Positions 32,536 through 43,850 of a DNA stretch of 64,000 nucleotides are shown here, in pieces (the stretch's first letter is position 1; every line of letters starts with the position of its first letter). The notes under the pieces were generated by a model that was given only the letters and a program-made list of their open reading frames with translations, did no database searches and was not told the origin of the DNA. The position numbers and the translations under genes are program-made. Origin of the DNA: Prototheca cutis (taxonomy: Eukaryota > Chlorophyta > Trebouxiophyceae > Chlorellales > Chlorellaceae); NCBI GenBank assembly GCA_002897115.2, contig BCIH01000017.1, forward strand, positions 62,001 to 126,000. Direction: 5' to 3'.

Positions 32536-34304
32536 TCAAAATGTGGGCAGGGCGGCGGTATCGACGCCACTGCGCTGGCGCGAAAAGGGGCGAGGCTGCC
32601 CAAACATGGGTGAGGTCGCGCCGCTTCCCCTTGCGCTGCCGCCCTGGACTTGGACTTGGTGGTGAATGGCAGGAGATGCCACGTGGCTGCCGCCGCGTTC
32701 GGCGGCGTCTTGCTTCCATGCCAGGACGACGTCACCCGTGTGACGCTCTTGGCCGCCAAACCCTTCCACCTCGTTCCACTGCCGAACACTGTCGTCCTGC
32801 GGCCTGGGGCTCTCGACCATGGGACGGGCTGTCGCTGGCCGGGTCGCCGCCGGCCATTGCTGCTGCTGCTGCTGCTGTTGGTTAGTACGAGTCGGTGGCA
32901 GGGGGCCGCCACCGCCACCGCCAGTAGCAGAGTATGGGGATCGCGTATCGTCGCCGTCATCTCCTACCTTTGTGAGTGCGACGCGCTCGTCGGCATCGTC
33001 GCGACCCCGTGGCGAAACGCTGCCACCGACCCGCCAGTGCCGCGGGGGAGAGAGCTGAATGGAGCCCTGCTGCCCCGCCGTTTGGGCCTGCTCGCCCCAC
33101 GCACCTTCAGACCCCGTCCATCGCGGAGAAAGCATGGTCGCGGGTCCCTCGTGCACGCCGGGCCCAAACTCGTCAGCCACTTGCAGCAGGGCGATGACGT
33201 CCGCATCGGTGGTGAGCTCCGGAGGCAGGGCATCCGCGTGGTGTCGCAGCGCGGTGGCAATGGCGCGGCGACTCACGTGAGTAGTGTACGCCACCGCGCC
33301 GACCATCAGGGCCCCCGACCCGATCGCCAGCGCCACGGTCCATGGCCCGCCGTCCAGCCCTGCATCTCCTGAGAAGACATCCGCCAGCGACCGCGCCAGC
33401 GATCCGGCGTAGACGAACAAAACCAGGTAAGGGATGACGGCAAGCGCCGAGGCGCCAGCATAGGCCCCTAAAGGCACGGCGGTCACGGCCAGGGCATAGT
33501 TGAGGACGTTCCAGGGAGCGAGCGGGGACAGCCTCAAGAGCGTCACCAGCTTGAGCGCTTCAGAGCCGATGGCGGCGTCGATGGCCGTCCACTGTGGGAA
33601 CTGGCGCGTGAGGTAGGACGCCACGGCGTCCCGGAGCAAGTACCGGCCGGCGATAAAGGCCAGGACCTGGCCGATGCTGGTGCCCATCCAAGCCAAGGCG
33701 CCGCCGACCACCGCCCCAAAAACCGCGCCTGCAAGCATGCCCATCACCATCGCAGGGAGCATGAACACCACGCCCAGCGTGTACGTCAACTGCGAGGATT
33801 GTCGTGGCGGGGGCGTGATTGATTGTCTGTTTGTTTGGGAGGTGGGCAGAGTGTTCAGGTTGTGTGCATGTGTTTGCGCACGCACCCATGCATGACTCTA
33901 ACCACCCCCCCTCCCAACACCGCATGGCATTACGGTACATCGCATCACCAACGAACAAGTCGCTTGCCAGGAAGATGGCGCCCCCTTGGACAGGGTGGGC
34001 CTGCATCCATACCAAGCCCTGCTGCAGCTTGGCGGCATCAAACTCGATGTATGCAAACACAATGCCTGTGATCAACACCGCGCCCACAGCCACCCGACCC
34101 CAGTGGATGGAGCGCAGGCTCGACAGCCTGTGGGTGCGGGTATGGGCGACGGGTGGTTAGACCCACCAGTGAGACGGGGCCCGCCCCCGCCCGCCAGCTG
34201 GCCAGTGCGCCACGCTGATTGCAACCAAACACCTGTGCAAACACGAAGATTTCAATGCAAGTGTGAGAGCCAGATTATCCCGCGCACCTGAGGGACAGCC
34301 CCAT
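32536..34304 (-). CDS. TVP38/TMEM64 family (VTT domain) membrane protein
   Basis: Multi-pass membrane protein of the DedA/VTT superfamily, found at Golgi or ER membranes; some members act as lipid scramblases. Three exons, minus strand: 34288-34304, 33953-34127, 32536-33791, joining in phase to 482 aa. Exon 1 is only 17 nt (MGLSLR start). Helix 1 is VAVGAVLITGIVFAYIEF. The VTT core follows: TLGVVFMLPAMVMGMLAGAV, FGAVVGGALAWMGTSIGQVL, the family motif FIAGRYLLRD, then LLRLSPLAPWNVLNYALAVT and YAGASALAVIPYLVLFVYAG. The C-terminal ~230 aa is a predicted cytosolic, Gln/Ser/Asp-rich tail without recognised motifs. The FxxGRY and LRLSP-PxxxxNY signatures make the family call secure; substrate unknown. 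Confidence 0.88.
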
Positions 34305-34906
34305 GGCCGACCGACGGGGGTCGCCGGCCCGCTGGCTTCCGAGTCAGAGTGGGCCAGCCAGTCCTACATTGTCAAAGCCCGTTTCGGGGCCTGCGTCGAC
34401 ACCTCAAACACGAATGTGGTGAAGAGTTCAGACGCAGAGTCCCTGCCCCGTTCGTGATCCTGTGGGCGACGCGGTTGGGCAAGGCCGGTCCTGTGCGCGT
34501 GGCTGGTCAAGGGAAGGAGGCCGAGGGAGCCAGCTCCCTCGTTGTCCTGCGCGTCCACGCTGCACTCGCAGAGGACGATGACCAAACCACAGCTACAGTG
34601 ATCTCTTGTCAGGAAGTTGAGCCGGTGTTCATGTGCCAGGCACGCCATGAGCGGAAATGCCGTTGAACTCTGGGATCCCCGCACGGGCACATGCTTCGTG
34701 GTTTGTTCAAAGGGAACTTCCAGGGAATGGAAGGCGCAATATCTGTGCAAGGAAAGCCGTCAAATTCTATGAGTGACACGATTATCATTATCATTGATGT
34801 CAATTTAACAATGTGCCGTTGTCACTGGACTCGAGGAGATTGATACTCTACTGTGGGTCCCAGGGACGGCCAACCTGCCCACCGTCCTACAGCACAGCAA
34901 GCATAA
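34305..34906. other. Intergenic between TVP38 start and HDDC2 stop
   Basis: About 600 bases. A plus-strand ORF at 34349-34666 contains RGLRRHLKHECGEEF, vaguely zinc-finger-like, but has no partner exons and no second finger. No gene is supported. The region should hold the TVP38 promoter. Confidence 0.35.
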
Positions 34907-36113
34907 TCACACACTGGGATCACAATCAAGCTTGGGCCTGCGAGCGACGATCTCAGCTGCCCAGGCCTTGCCCAACTCTGTCCGCCACTTGCCGGCTGTC
35001 GAATTGAAGAATTCCTGGAGGGGCCGGCCCTGTGCGGCCTCATATTCTTGCGCTTGAAGGATCATTTCCAACTGGAAAGCACGGGATGGGAACGATGGAT
35101 CGGCATGCTATGTGTCAGGCCTATCAATTTCAGTGACGCGTGACGACATTGGAGAGTTGCTGCTATGGCAGGCCGACACTCATCCTCGGAAACCAGGCGT
35201 CACATTCCTCGTGTTCCAGGGGACCCCCCACAAACACACACAAGTTGTCATGGCCTTGAAGACACCACCACAACAGGAATCCCCATCTCCCTTGCAACCA
35301 CACCTTGTCAAAGTCTTTGACCATGGCTGCTTCCGGGGTCATGCCGGCCTCATACTCTTTCCAAAGCTCCACCATGCTGTCAGCAGCCACGCCACCACCG
35401 AGCGTCGCTCGCAGCTTCTCCATGGCCGCCGCTTCCATGGAATGCTTGTCCGCATCAGAGACCCCACACACAGGGGTAATGTCCCCAACAATACCTGGAA
35501 TTGGAGGCGCTTGTATGTATCTTCCAGGACACAGCTTTTCTATGGCTGCTTGCCCGTGCACCATGGTTTCTCCCAGCCCAGTGGAACGCAAGTAAACACA
35601 GAACCCCATCCTGGCACTCACTCTCGGCAATGTCGTGGATAATCGCCATTTGTATGCACCTGCACCAGTGGCATGTGGGTGGGTCAGTCCATGGCAAGAT
35701 CTGTTGCAATGACTTTAGGCACAGAAGTAGATCCATTCAAAGTCCCGGGGCCCCCCTTGTGCCCTCTCACCTGTTCACGTCCAGGGAGCTGCTACCCTGC
35801 AGCAGGCACGCCATGACGCCCATCCGGTACATGTGATCGGCGATGCTCTCTGGTGCCTCCACATCCCGCTTCACCCAGCCCGTTCTCTTAGTCAGCTGCA
35901 AGGGGTCCAATCGGGACAGGCCTGAGGGGTTCAAGCTGCTGCCCATGCACGCGGCATATCACGCATCTGGAATATTCATGGGACTGGAGCATGAAACAAG
36001 TCCAATGTCATGGAGTTTGTAACCTCTGTTCGCACCTTGAGTTGCTGTATTGTGGTGAGAAAGTCAATGGCAGCGGCAGGGCTGGGAACCACTCCGTCAG
36101 TTGCCTCCGCCAT
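34907..36113 (-). CDS. HD-domain 5'-deoxynucleotidase, HDDC2/YfbR-like
   Basis: Metal-dependent phosphohydrolase removing the 5' phosphate from deoxynucleoside monophosphates. Five exons, minus strand: 36036-36113, 35771-35895, 35622-35659, 35304-35494, 34907-35071; they join in phase to 198 aa, the usual size for the family. The HD-domain ligands are visible: His ~47 in [10 protein letters not shown], His-Asp ~76-77 in [17 protein letters not shown], and the later Asp in [27 protein letters not shown] and the C-terminal [15 protein letters not shown] are typical of eukaryotic HDDC2. The exon join restores IAES-IVGD exactly, confirming the model. Cytosolic; no targeting sequence seen. Confidence 0.92.
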
Positions 36114-36487
36114 CCTTCTCGGTCTGGATTTGCTGCACCAGCGCGTCCTATGAAATCTACTGTAATTACTTGATGGGTTTATGGACACGCATGTGAGTAT
36201 TGTCGACGCCATTCCAATAGCTGCGTAATTTGCCCTGCCGTGGCCGATTTTGGTACCGGGGCCGATCACTTCTCCTGATGCCCAAGACAGGATGATTCCC
36301 GAACAATTCCCACGATGGTGCACATGAGAGAAATCAGCCACCGTGTCCTTTTGAGCAACACATTGTGTACATGACATCTGTATCGACTGGGCGTCTGGCG
36401 TGGGTGCCGCGCTGCTCCATCGGTACTCGCAGCTGGTCTGGCCTTTGTGTTGCTCGCGTACCGTACGTTCGCACTCGGATCGGAACA
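36114..36487. other. Divergent promoter region, HDDC2 / TRAX
   Basis: 374 bases between two divergent start codons. No ORF of note. Likely a shared or back-to-back promoter. Confidence 0.45.
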
Positions 36488-37743
36488 ATGTCGTCCGGTG
36501 GACCCCGCCCACTGTCAAATCTGGTCGATGCAGAGTAAGATTCTATGTGCGACAGTGCTTGCAGGGTTGGAGGTGGGCTGCCGGGAAAGGTGGCGGCGTC
36601 CTGGTGCCGAGCCCACATGGCGGCTGGCGTGTGACTCGCCAGGAAGGTTCCGGTTGGCCCGAGCACTGCCACCCCCACAATCCACGCCCAACCAGAGATT
36701 TTAACGTCCTGGAGAAGCAGCTCAAGGCCTATGATGAGGAGCGGGAGCGTGTGATCAAGCGGAGCCGTGACATCCAAAAGGCAGCCAAGCAGGCCATCTT
36801 CAGCTTGCACCGCAGCGAGGCAGTACAGGCGGCCGAGCGCCTCAGGCAGGCCGAGACTGCCATCGAGGAGCTGCTGCCCGCGATCCAGACCAATCCTGGC
36901 CTGCGCTACGGCTCCTTCTCCAATGCCCTGGAAGAGGTGCCGTTGTTGATGTGGTGACGGGGGTGTCCCAGACCGCACTCGTGCACAGCTGGCCCGGCGC
37001 AAAGTTTTGTGGCTCTTTGAAAGCCCCCTTGCATTCGAGGGTTGGCACCCACGTTTCCTCCTTCCATCCACTGAAAATCTCTCCACCAGCATTGCAGTAT
37101 GCCGAGGCTGTTGTGTTCCAGGGTTACCTGGAGCAGGGTCGGCTCGTCCCCAGCAGTGCTGTACGGTACTGTGAGACAGAGGAGTACCTCGGTGGCGTGC
37201 TGGATTTCACGGGTGAACTGAACAGGTTGGCGGTCCTACAGGCCACACGCCGCGACGTGGCCGCTGTCCAGCGGGCCAAGGACCTCGTAGAAGCCGTGTT
37301 CTTCGCGTTCATTCAGTTTGACCTGCGCAACGGCGCCCTCAGAAAAAAGTATGATGCCCTCAAGGTCTGTGGGCGCTGCTATCGGTGCTTGTTTTTTGGT
37401 TTTCAATTGTTCTGGGAAAGGGGTATCGGAGTCCCACGCTGGGTGTTTGAAGGGAGTGCTGGTCCTGCTACCCTCGCACAAGAGCTAGGAACCACCTGTG
37501 CGTGTGTGTGTGTGATGCGACAGGACAGAGTCCCCACCATGCCTCAGACCTAGGACACACTGACGATGGAGACGTCCCTTTCATGCCCAAACCCACACAT
37601 CCGTCCATCCACAGTACTGCCTGTGCAAGCTGGAAAACACGTTGTATGAGTTGTCGCTCACGGCAGCGGGCCTGCCCACCAAGCCAGAGGGCATCCCGGA
37701 GCCAGGACCGGATACAACTAGGAAGGGCGACGACGATGTATGA
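36488..37743 (+). CDS. Translin-family protein with TRAX-type catalytic residues
   Basis: RNase of the translin/TRAX (C3PO) family, acting on small RNA passenger strands and tRNA fragments. Four exons join in phase to 227 aa: 36488-36534, 36696-36936, 37098-37364, 37615-37743. The all-helical fold is visible as QLKAYDEERERVIKRSRDIQ and KAAKQAIFSLHR. The four acidic residues that form the TRAX active site (E126, E129, D193, E197 in human TRAX) all have counterparts: Glu 96 and Glu 99 in EYAEAVVFQ, Asp 132 and Glu 136 in GVLDFTGELNR. The end, LRKKYDALKYCLCKLENTLY, is more like translin. It therefore mixes features of both paralogues. No second paralogue lies in this window. Confidence 0.85.
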
Positions 37744-37758
37744 TGCATCCTGCCATGT

Positions 37759-37763
37759 TGTAA
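37759..37763 (+). terminator. Possible poly(A) signal TGTAA after the TRAX gene
   Basis: TGTAA, the poly(A) signal commonly used in green algae, lies 16 bases after the stop codon. That is closer than usual, so this is tentative. Confidence 0.25.
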
Positions 37764-38001
37764 CACGTGGGAATTATGTGGCTGATACACAGGGATTGCG
37801 GCAGCCAGGGTGGTCGGTTCTTTTTGGAGGGGGACGAGCAGCCAGGGATGCCCCCGTTCAGTCACGGGATGTGCGACCAAGGCCAGGGGAATAGCTTTCA
37901 ATCTCCACACCCTGGGCCACATTTTCCCAGGCCCATGGAACCCTCTCCGTCTGTCCAATTCCTCTTCAAGCGCTTACAGCAGAAAAACGGCATCCAGAAA
38001 A

Positions 38002-39014
38002 TCATCGTTGGGCCTGGGCGGCCGCCTTGCGCTCGGCGCGGGCCGCCTCGCGTGCCGCCTTCTTTTCTGCCTGGCGCGCCAGCCAGGGTCCAAACCGCTT
38101 CTGGTAGGCCTCGGGGTTGAAGGGCACAAACCCGCCATTCAGCTTGAGGATGGGACCACGGACGTTGACGTTGCGGCGCGGAATTTCCATGGGCACCAGC
38201 TCCACCTGCCCTTCCAATCCGTGCTCGGGACCGGCGTAGATGCGCAGCTTCCGGGCCATTGCCTGCGTTTGGGGCGTGTGTGTGTTGGGGGTGGTTGGGA
38301 AGCTCGGACACTGGAGCATTGCCTTTTGCGGGCAGGAGGATCAGATGGATACGCCGTCCACGGATGAGATGGCTGCCCTCACGATCCACAAGCAAAAACA
38401 CCCACAAGCACACAAACACAAAGACGGACCCGGCGGAGGTTGTTCTTTGGAAGCATGCCCATGACGGCCTTCTCGATGATGGAGGATGGGTCCCGAGCCA
38501 GCTGGTCCTTGGCGGTGCGCTCCTTGAGCCCGCCGGGGTAGCCCGTGTGCCAGCGGTAGAGCTTGTCGTCCCATTTCTTCCCCGTAAAGTCAACCTTGGC
38601 AGCGTTGACCACCACCACCGGGTCGCCACCGTCGATGTTGGGCGTGTAGGTCGGCTTGGTCTTGCCCATCAGCACCTGAGCAATCTGGCTGGCCAGGCGG
38701 CCCACCACCTGGCCCTTGGCATCCACCACGTGGAACCGCAGGCCCTCCGTCACCAGGCCCTGCCAGGATTTAGTGTGTGTGTGGGTGGGTGGGTGTGTGG
38801 GTGGGGGGGGAGGGGGGGTTGAGAAGATGTGGGGCGAGGACAGGCCAGTGCCGTGCCAGGCCCACCCTGCACCACGCGGCACATGAGCAACGATGCACGC
38901 ATCCCTCGTCGCCAGTGCCTCCCGTGAACGCTGCCACGTGCGAACTATCACACGGATACATTTCAAATCAACGCATGCCGCTCTGCGCACCGGGAGGATG
39001 GACCGTCCGGCCAT
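38002..39014 (-). CDS. Mitochondrial large-subunit ribosomal protein uL13
   Basis: Structural protein of the mitochondrial ribosome large subunit. Three exons, minus strand: 38991-39014, 38430-38759, 38002-38262, joining in phase to 204 aa. Family signatures: [41 protein letters not shown], the hallmark [16 protein letters not shown], and [20 protein letters not shown]. The sequence is closer to plant mitochondrial L13 (RWHTGY, KLRI) than to plastid L13. The basic C-terminal tail ([14 protein letters not shown]) is an extension. The proposed first exon is only 24 nt (MAGRSILP); it fits phase and donor but leaves almost no presequence, so the real 5' end could be different. Divergent to eIF6, 418 bp apart. 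Confidence 0.88.
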
Positions 39015-39432
39015 CCTAGGCCCCACCGACCCTCCTCTCCGTGCCAAGCAAAGGCCTCCTTGCTGCACTCAGCAGGACACCCAACGGGGCTCGGTGATAT
39101 CCAGTCAGACAAACCGTTCAATGATTTGCGATAATGCTTCCCTGTGGACGGTACAGGAGCGATGCAGCTCCCGTTTGACGCCCAGTCCATGCGAAGAGGT
39201 GACGAATTGGAGGTACTCTCTTCGGGACACATGCAAGGCGCGACAGGAGGCCGGGCGGGGCGTCCGTGCATCATTGCGTCATAGTGGGAGCCATTCCCCC
39301 TGAAATACCCCACAGCGCGCCCCACACGCAGGTTGAAATATTCCAACCAAGTGTTTACACTGTGCATTTTTCGTGTTCTGGTTGTCCACGTTCTTGGAGG
39401 CTGCGCGGGGCGTGCCGGAGGGCCAGGCAGCC
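39015..39432. other. Divergent promoter region, uL13m / eIF6
   Basis: 418 bases between the starts of two translation-related genes in opposite directions. AT content rises around 39300-39390. A candidate bidirectional promoter; no ORF supported. Confidence 0.5.
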
Positions 39433-40685
39433 ATGGCCACTCGCACCCAGTTCGAGAACAGTAATGATGTGGGTGTTTTTGCCCGCCTCACAAACGCATA
39501 TTGCGTCGTGGCGCTAGGTGCAGCGGAGAACTTTTACAGGTGTGGTCGTGCCGCAGGCTTTTTTTTGCTTGGAGTCGTTCCGGAGGAGGGGTCCTGCAGA
39601 ACTTGCTGGGGTGGCATCTCCGGCTCCTCCCACTGAGCAGTCCCGCTCAACCCGCCTTGGGTCCCCCGCAGTGTCTTCGAGGCAGAGCTTGCGGATCACA
39701 TCCCCGTCATCCGGACATCCATCGCGGGCACGCGGTTAGTGGGCAGGATGACTGTAGGCAACAAGAACGGCCTGCTGGTCCCCAGCATGACCACAGACCA
39801 GGGTGAGGCCCATTTGGTGGCTGCAATTGCGTGTCTTATTGCCGTTGCACCAACAGGGGTACGTTCATTTCTTGCAGAACATGCTGGTACAATGTATTCT
39901 GCATGTCTTGCTTGCGGACAGCGCCGGATGCCTGCGCAACTTTCCTTGTGTGGATCTCGATTTTGCCTCCACCGACACCCCATGAACCCCCACCCACCAC
40001 CACCGAGGGCCCACACAACTGCAGAGCTGATGTTGATCCGGAATTCTCTGCCCGATGAGGTTGTGGTGCAGCGGATTGACGAGCGGCTGTCGGCGCTGGG
40101 CAATGTTATTGCCTGCAACGACTATGTGGGTCTGGTGCACCCCGACATTGATCGGGAAACGGAGGAGATTGTGGCTGATGTGCTGGGCATCGAGGTCTTC
40201 CGCCAGACAGTGGCGGGCAACACACTGGTGGGAAGCTACGCGGCATTCACAAACCAGGGCGGCGTCGTCGCGCCGGGGTCGAGCGTGGAGGACCTGGACG
40301 AGCTCAGCTCCCTCCTCCAAGTGCCCCTCGTCGCAGGCACCGTCAACCGCGGCAGCGACGTCATCGGCGCAGGTACTGGTTACCGATGATGGGGCTCTGG
40401 GCGTAGGGTTTTGTTGGCTGGTGTGAAGGGAGGGCCGCTGCTTCGTGGCGAGAGCGGTTTGGTGTAGTCCCGCCCGCCCACCCAGACAGACACACCTCCC
40501 TGACAGGCCTAAACACATTTTAACAACTCCCAGGCCTGGTGTGCAACGACTGGAGTGCTTTCTGCGGACTGGACACGACGACCACGGAGCTGTCGGTCAT
40601 CGAATCCGTGCTGAAGCTCCGGAGCCACGGCCCGTCTCAAATAGTCAACGAAATGCGTGCCTCCCTGATCGACAGCATGGTTTGA
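39433..40685 (+). CDS. Eukaryotic translation initiation factor 6 (eIF6)
   Basis: Anti-association factor that binds the 60S subunit and is needed for its maturation. Four exons join in phase to 245 aa, exactly the usual length: 39433-39539, 39672-39802, 40025-40372, 40534-40685. Conserved segments throughout: [116 protein letters not shown], and [20 protein letters not shown]. The protein forms the five-fold pentein propeller from start to end with no insertions. Start ATG fixed by the conserved MATRTQFEN. Convergent with the syntaxin gene, stop codons 236 bp apart. Confidence 0.97.
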
Positions 40686-40755
40686 TTATGACGATGGCGT
40701 TGGGTGCCTGAACTGGCTGCTGTATGGGTGATGAACCCCCAAACTCCTCTGAGCC

Positions 40756-40760
40756 TGTAA
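40756..40760 (+). terminator. Possible poly(A) signal TGTAA after eIF6
   Basis: TGTAA 70 bases after the stop codon, a typical position and the usual green-algal poly(A) motif. Confidence 0.35.
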
Positions 40761-40921
40761 GACGACACCCGACAGCTACAGCCAGCAGCTGAGATGATGA
40801 TGATGACGACGATGATGACCAACTACCAGGAAGCGACAACGGCGACGGTCAGGATGGGGTGTCAGGCAGCCATCCAACACAGCAGCACTTCTCAACCAAT
40901 CAATCGACATTCACGCTCCAT

Positions 40922-42275
40922 TTACGCGATAAATGCGACAAAAAACATGAGGAAGAGCATGAGCACGCCAAACACTTTGAGGATGAGCCAGCGATTGGAG
41001 GAAATGGTGTCGTAGTACTTGAGCAGCTGCGCCTGGCCCGCATTCACATTGGCCAGGGTGTCGTCGACATTCTCGTCAATGCGCAGCGCTACTTCCCCCT
41101 GCTCAGCCACCAGGTGCGCCAGCTGCTGGAAGATGCCGCCCAGCTCCGTGATCGTGCTTTCCACCTGCCGCAGCGCGCCCGCGCGGCTGTCAAGATACGT
41201 ATCCTGCGGCGCCAACAGCTGCTGCTGCTGCTGCTGCTGCTGCTGGGGCTGCGACTGCGACTGCTGCTGCTGTTCGGCAGCATGACCATTGGGCATGCCG
41301 CCAGCGGCACTGCCCTGCTCCACACCAGACGGCCGCTGCAAGGGGGTGAAGGATTGGCTTGGAATGATGCACAATCCCAAGACTTGCCATAGAAACTGGT
41401 GATGGAACGTTGCACCTGGCAGTGTCATGACCCTCGGACTCGTTCACAAGGAACCCCACCCCATCCACCCACCCAAGCAAGCAAAAAAAATCCTCGGCAT
41501 ACGCGGTGTGTGAGCGGGGTGCGGGACTGCATCGGCAGGAAGCTGGCGCCCGGCTGGATGGCGGCTTCAAATTTGGACTGTGAGTCTGCGGAGAACAGGC
41601 TTCGTCGGTCGGCGTGCACTTTCAGGTTGTCGGTTCGCAGTGTCAGGACCTGCTTGAACTCTTGCGCCGCGTCCTTGAGCCGGCCCCGCAGGTTGTCCAC
41701 CATGGTGTGGGTGTGGTCGGCTGCTTGGCGGTTGGGGCCGCCGCGGCTGCCGGCACTGGCGGCCGCCAGCTCGGCGATGGCGCCGTTCAGGGCCTGGATG
41801 TCGGCCTTGACCAGTACCGAAAGCTCGCCTATCTCCTCTGCCGGGTCGTCAAACATCGACGTCCGACGGGCCAGCGCCGCGAGCTGTGCCAGCTTCTGGC
41901 TCGTGGCGTGGATGCGCATGCCAATGGCCGAAGCGCGCCGCGTAAAGTCGGCGTGAGAGTCTGCATTTGAAGAGTGCACATGGGGTTGATAGAACGCGTT
42001 GTTGCATGCGCGGTCCAAGGCCACGGAACGAGCCCTCGCACCTGTTCATCCGCCCCACTTTTTCCTTCACCCCCCCTCCCCAACCACCAGCACAGGCAGC
42101 CGCGTCCCGATCCCACGCTCCCACCTGTGGTTCCATGCTGCAGCTGAGAGGTGCTGACAGCTCCCTGGGAGGACTGGATGCGCTGCACCACGGCCTGGAA
42201 CTCCAGCGTCCGGTCCTGGGCACCCGACACGACAGCGGAGCGACCGAGGCCCGGGCCGGCAAGCAGGGACGCCAT
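40922..42275 (-). CDS. Qa-SNARE, syntaxin 5 / SYP31-32 type
   Basis: Golgi t-SNARE for ER-Golgi and intra-Golgi fusion. Three exons, minus strand: 42125-42275, 41503-41960, 40922-41335, joining in phase to 340 aa. The N-terminal QDRTLEFQAVVQRIQ is the family's conserved start. An Habc-like helical region follows (RRASAIGMRIHATSQKLAQL through EEIGELSVLVKADIQALNGA). The linker contains a Gln run of nine within [12 protein letters not shown]. The SNARE motif QVESTITELGGIFQQLAHLV, with the Gln zero layer, and RIDENVDDTLANV are nearly identical to syntaxin 5. The C-terminal anchor WLILKVFGVLMLFLMFFVAF ends three residues before the stop. Together with the TRAPP subunit at the window's left end it serves the same early-Golgi step. 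Confidence 0.95.
41214..41276 (-). repeat. CAG repeat encoding polyglutamine in syntaxin 5
   Basis: A CTG/CAG array, interrupted by a short GGGCTGCGACTGCGA block, encodes the Gln-rich linker between the Habc region and the SNARE motif. Trinucleotide structure makes length variation likely without a frameshift. Confidence 0.9.
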
Positions 42276-42536
42276 TGCGTCAGACGGCCCTGGTAATCAA
42301 ATGTCGTCTATCTCAGGTGATGTAAACGCAGAATACGAGCAACGCGCAGGCAATGGGCATTGGCAAGGGCCCGATCCCGCCGCGCAATGTGGTGAAGGCA
42401 CTGGATCCAGAGACGCAACGACCCGACCAACCCGTCCTGTCCTCGACGGGACCCAGTCGGCCCCCGCCAACCAGTTAAAAGATGGTCCGTCGGAAGGCCA
42501 GGCAGATGCATATAGAATTCGAATATACATCGTTTC

Positions 42537-43850
42537 ATGTACCGCGCGGTGCTCACCATGGAGTGCTTGCGACAGCGGCAAGTGTAGGCCATCGGCACAG
42601 GAAGCTCGCTCGTCAAGTGCATTTGGCAGCCCCGCAGGGCCCATCGCGGGCATGAACCAGATGGCAAGGCACTATTGGGGGGTGGAGGGTTGTATGTCGT
42701 GCCTGAACAGGCCGAGAGGAGGGTGCATGGATCGCATCGTGGCCGTCAGTGCTCATAGGCACCTGGCCTCTCACCTGCCCGCCCGTGTCACAGGAGCAGC
42801 TGGTCCTTGACTTGACCAACCCGGCCAAGAAGGAGACGGCGCTGCTGGAGCTGAGCAAGAAGCGCGAGTCTTTCCCCGAGCTGGCGCCCTACCTCTGGCA
42901 CAGCTTTGGAGTGGTGGCGTCGCTGCTGCAGGAAATCGTCGTGATCTACCCGCTGCTCCAGCCGCCGCAGCTGACGTCTTCGGGCTCCAACCGCGTCTGC
43001 AACGCGCTGGCGCTGCTGCAGTGTGTGGCCTCGCACCCCGAGACGCGGTCGTTGTTCTTGGAGGCCAACATCCCGCTGTTCCTGTACCCCTTCCTCAACT
43101 CCACCAGCAAGGCCCGGCCCTTTGAGTACCTGCGCCTGACCAGCCTGGGTGTCGTCGGCGCGCTGGTCAAGGTGGACGACGCCGCCGTGATTTCTTTCTT
43201 GCTCAACACCGAGATCATCCCGCTGTGCCTGCGGACCATGGAGACGGGCAGTGAGCTCAGCAAGACCGTCGCCACGTTCATCGTCCAGAAGATCCTCCTT
43301 GACGAGGTACGTGTGTGAATGTGCTTTTGGTGTTTTTTTCCTAGTTTGATTTGGTTTGATTTTGTTCCTGGGCTGTGTGCGGATGCATGCGGGGCACATG
43401 CATGCACAAACAAACAGAGCAAACAAGTAATCACACACACACGCGCGCGCGCGCGCGCGCGCGCGCGTGCACACATGTCAACAACAACAACAACAACAAC
43501 AAAATCCACAGGAGGGCCTGGCATATATTTGTGCGACGGCGGAGCGCTTTTTCGCTGTGGGCACGGTGCTGTCGGCGATGGTGGACGGCCTGGTAGAGGC
43601 GCCGTCCATGCGCCTGCTCAAGCACATCGTGCGCTGCTACCTGCGGCTCAGTGATAATCGCTGTGCTCGCGATGCGCTGCGCGCGTGCCTGCCCGAACCG
43701 CTGCGCAGCCCGGCGCTGACGGGGTGCCTGCGGGACGACCCCATTTCTTCGCGCTGGCTGGCGCAGCTGCTGGTCAACGCGGGCTTTTTCGCCGAGGCAC
43801 GCGAGGCGTACCCAGAGCCACTGCAGCCCAGCCCCCTCATCCAGCTTTGA
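42537..43850 (+). CDS. CCR4-NOT complex subunit 9 (CNOT9/RQCD1/CAF40)
   Basis: Armadillo-repeat subunit of the CCR4-NOT mRNA deadenylase. Three exons join in phase to 298 aa, close to human CNOT9: 42537-42581, 42794-43306, 43512-43850. Highly conserved segments: [102 protein letters not shown], and [15 protein letters not shown]. The short first exon ([15 protein letters not shown]) is inferred from phase and a donor at 42582; the family N-terminus varies, so this is less certain. A C-terminal ~25 aa tail after RWLAQLL is poorly conserved. Its start lies 262 bp from the divergent syntaxin start. Intron 2 has CG and CAA repeats. Confidence 0.95.
43442..43502. repeat. (CG)13 and (CAA)n repeats next to CNOT9 exon 3 acceptor
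   Basis: A pure CG run (43442-43467) flanked by CA units, followed by a CAA run (43479-43502) that ends within ten bases of the exon 3 acceptor. The CG run is strong potential Z-DNA; the CAA run replaces a polypyrimidine tract. Confidence 0.9.

Noticed and set aside
34349..34666. RGLRRHLKHECGEEF as a C2H2 zinc finger
   Set aside because: Cys/His spacing does not match a finger, there is no repeat, and no exon context.
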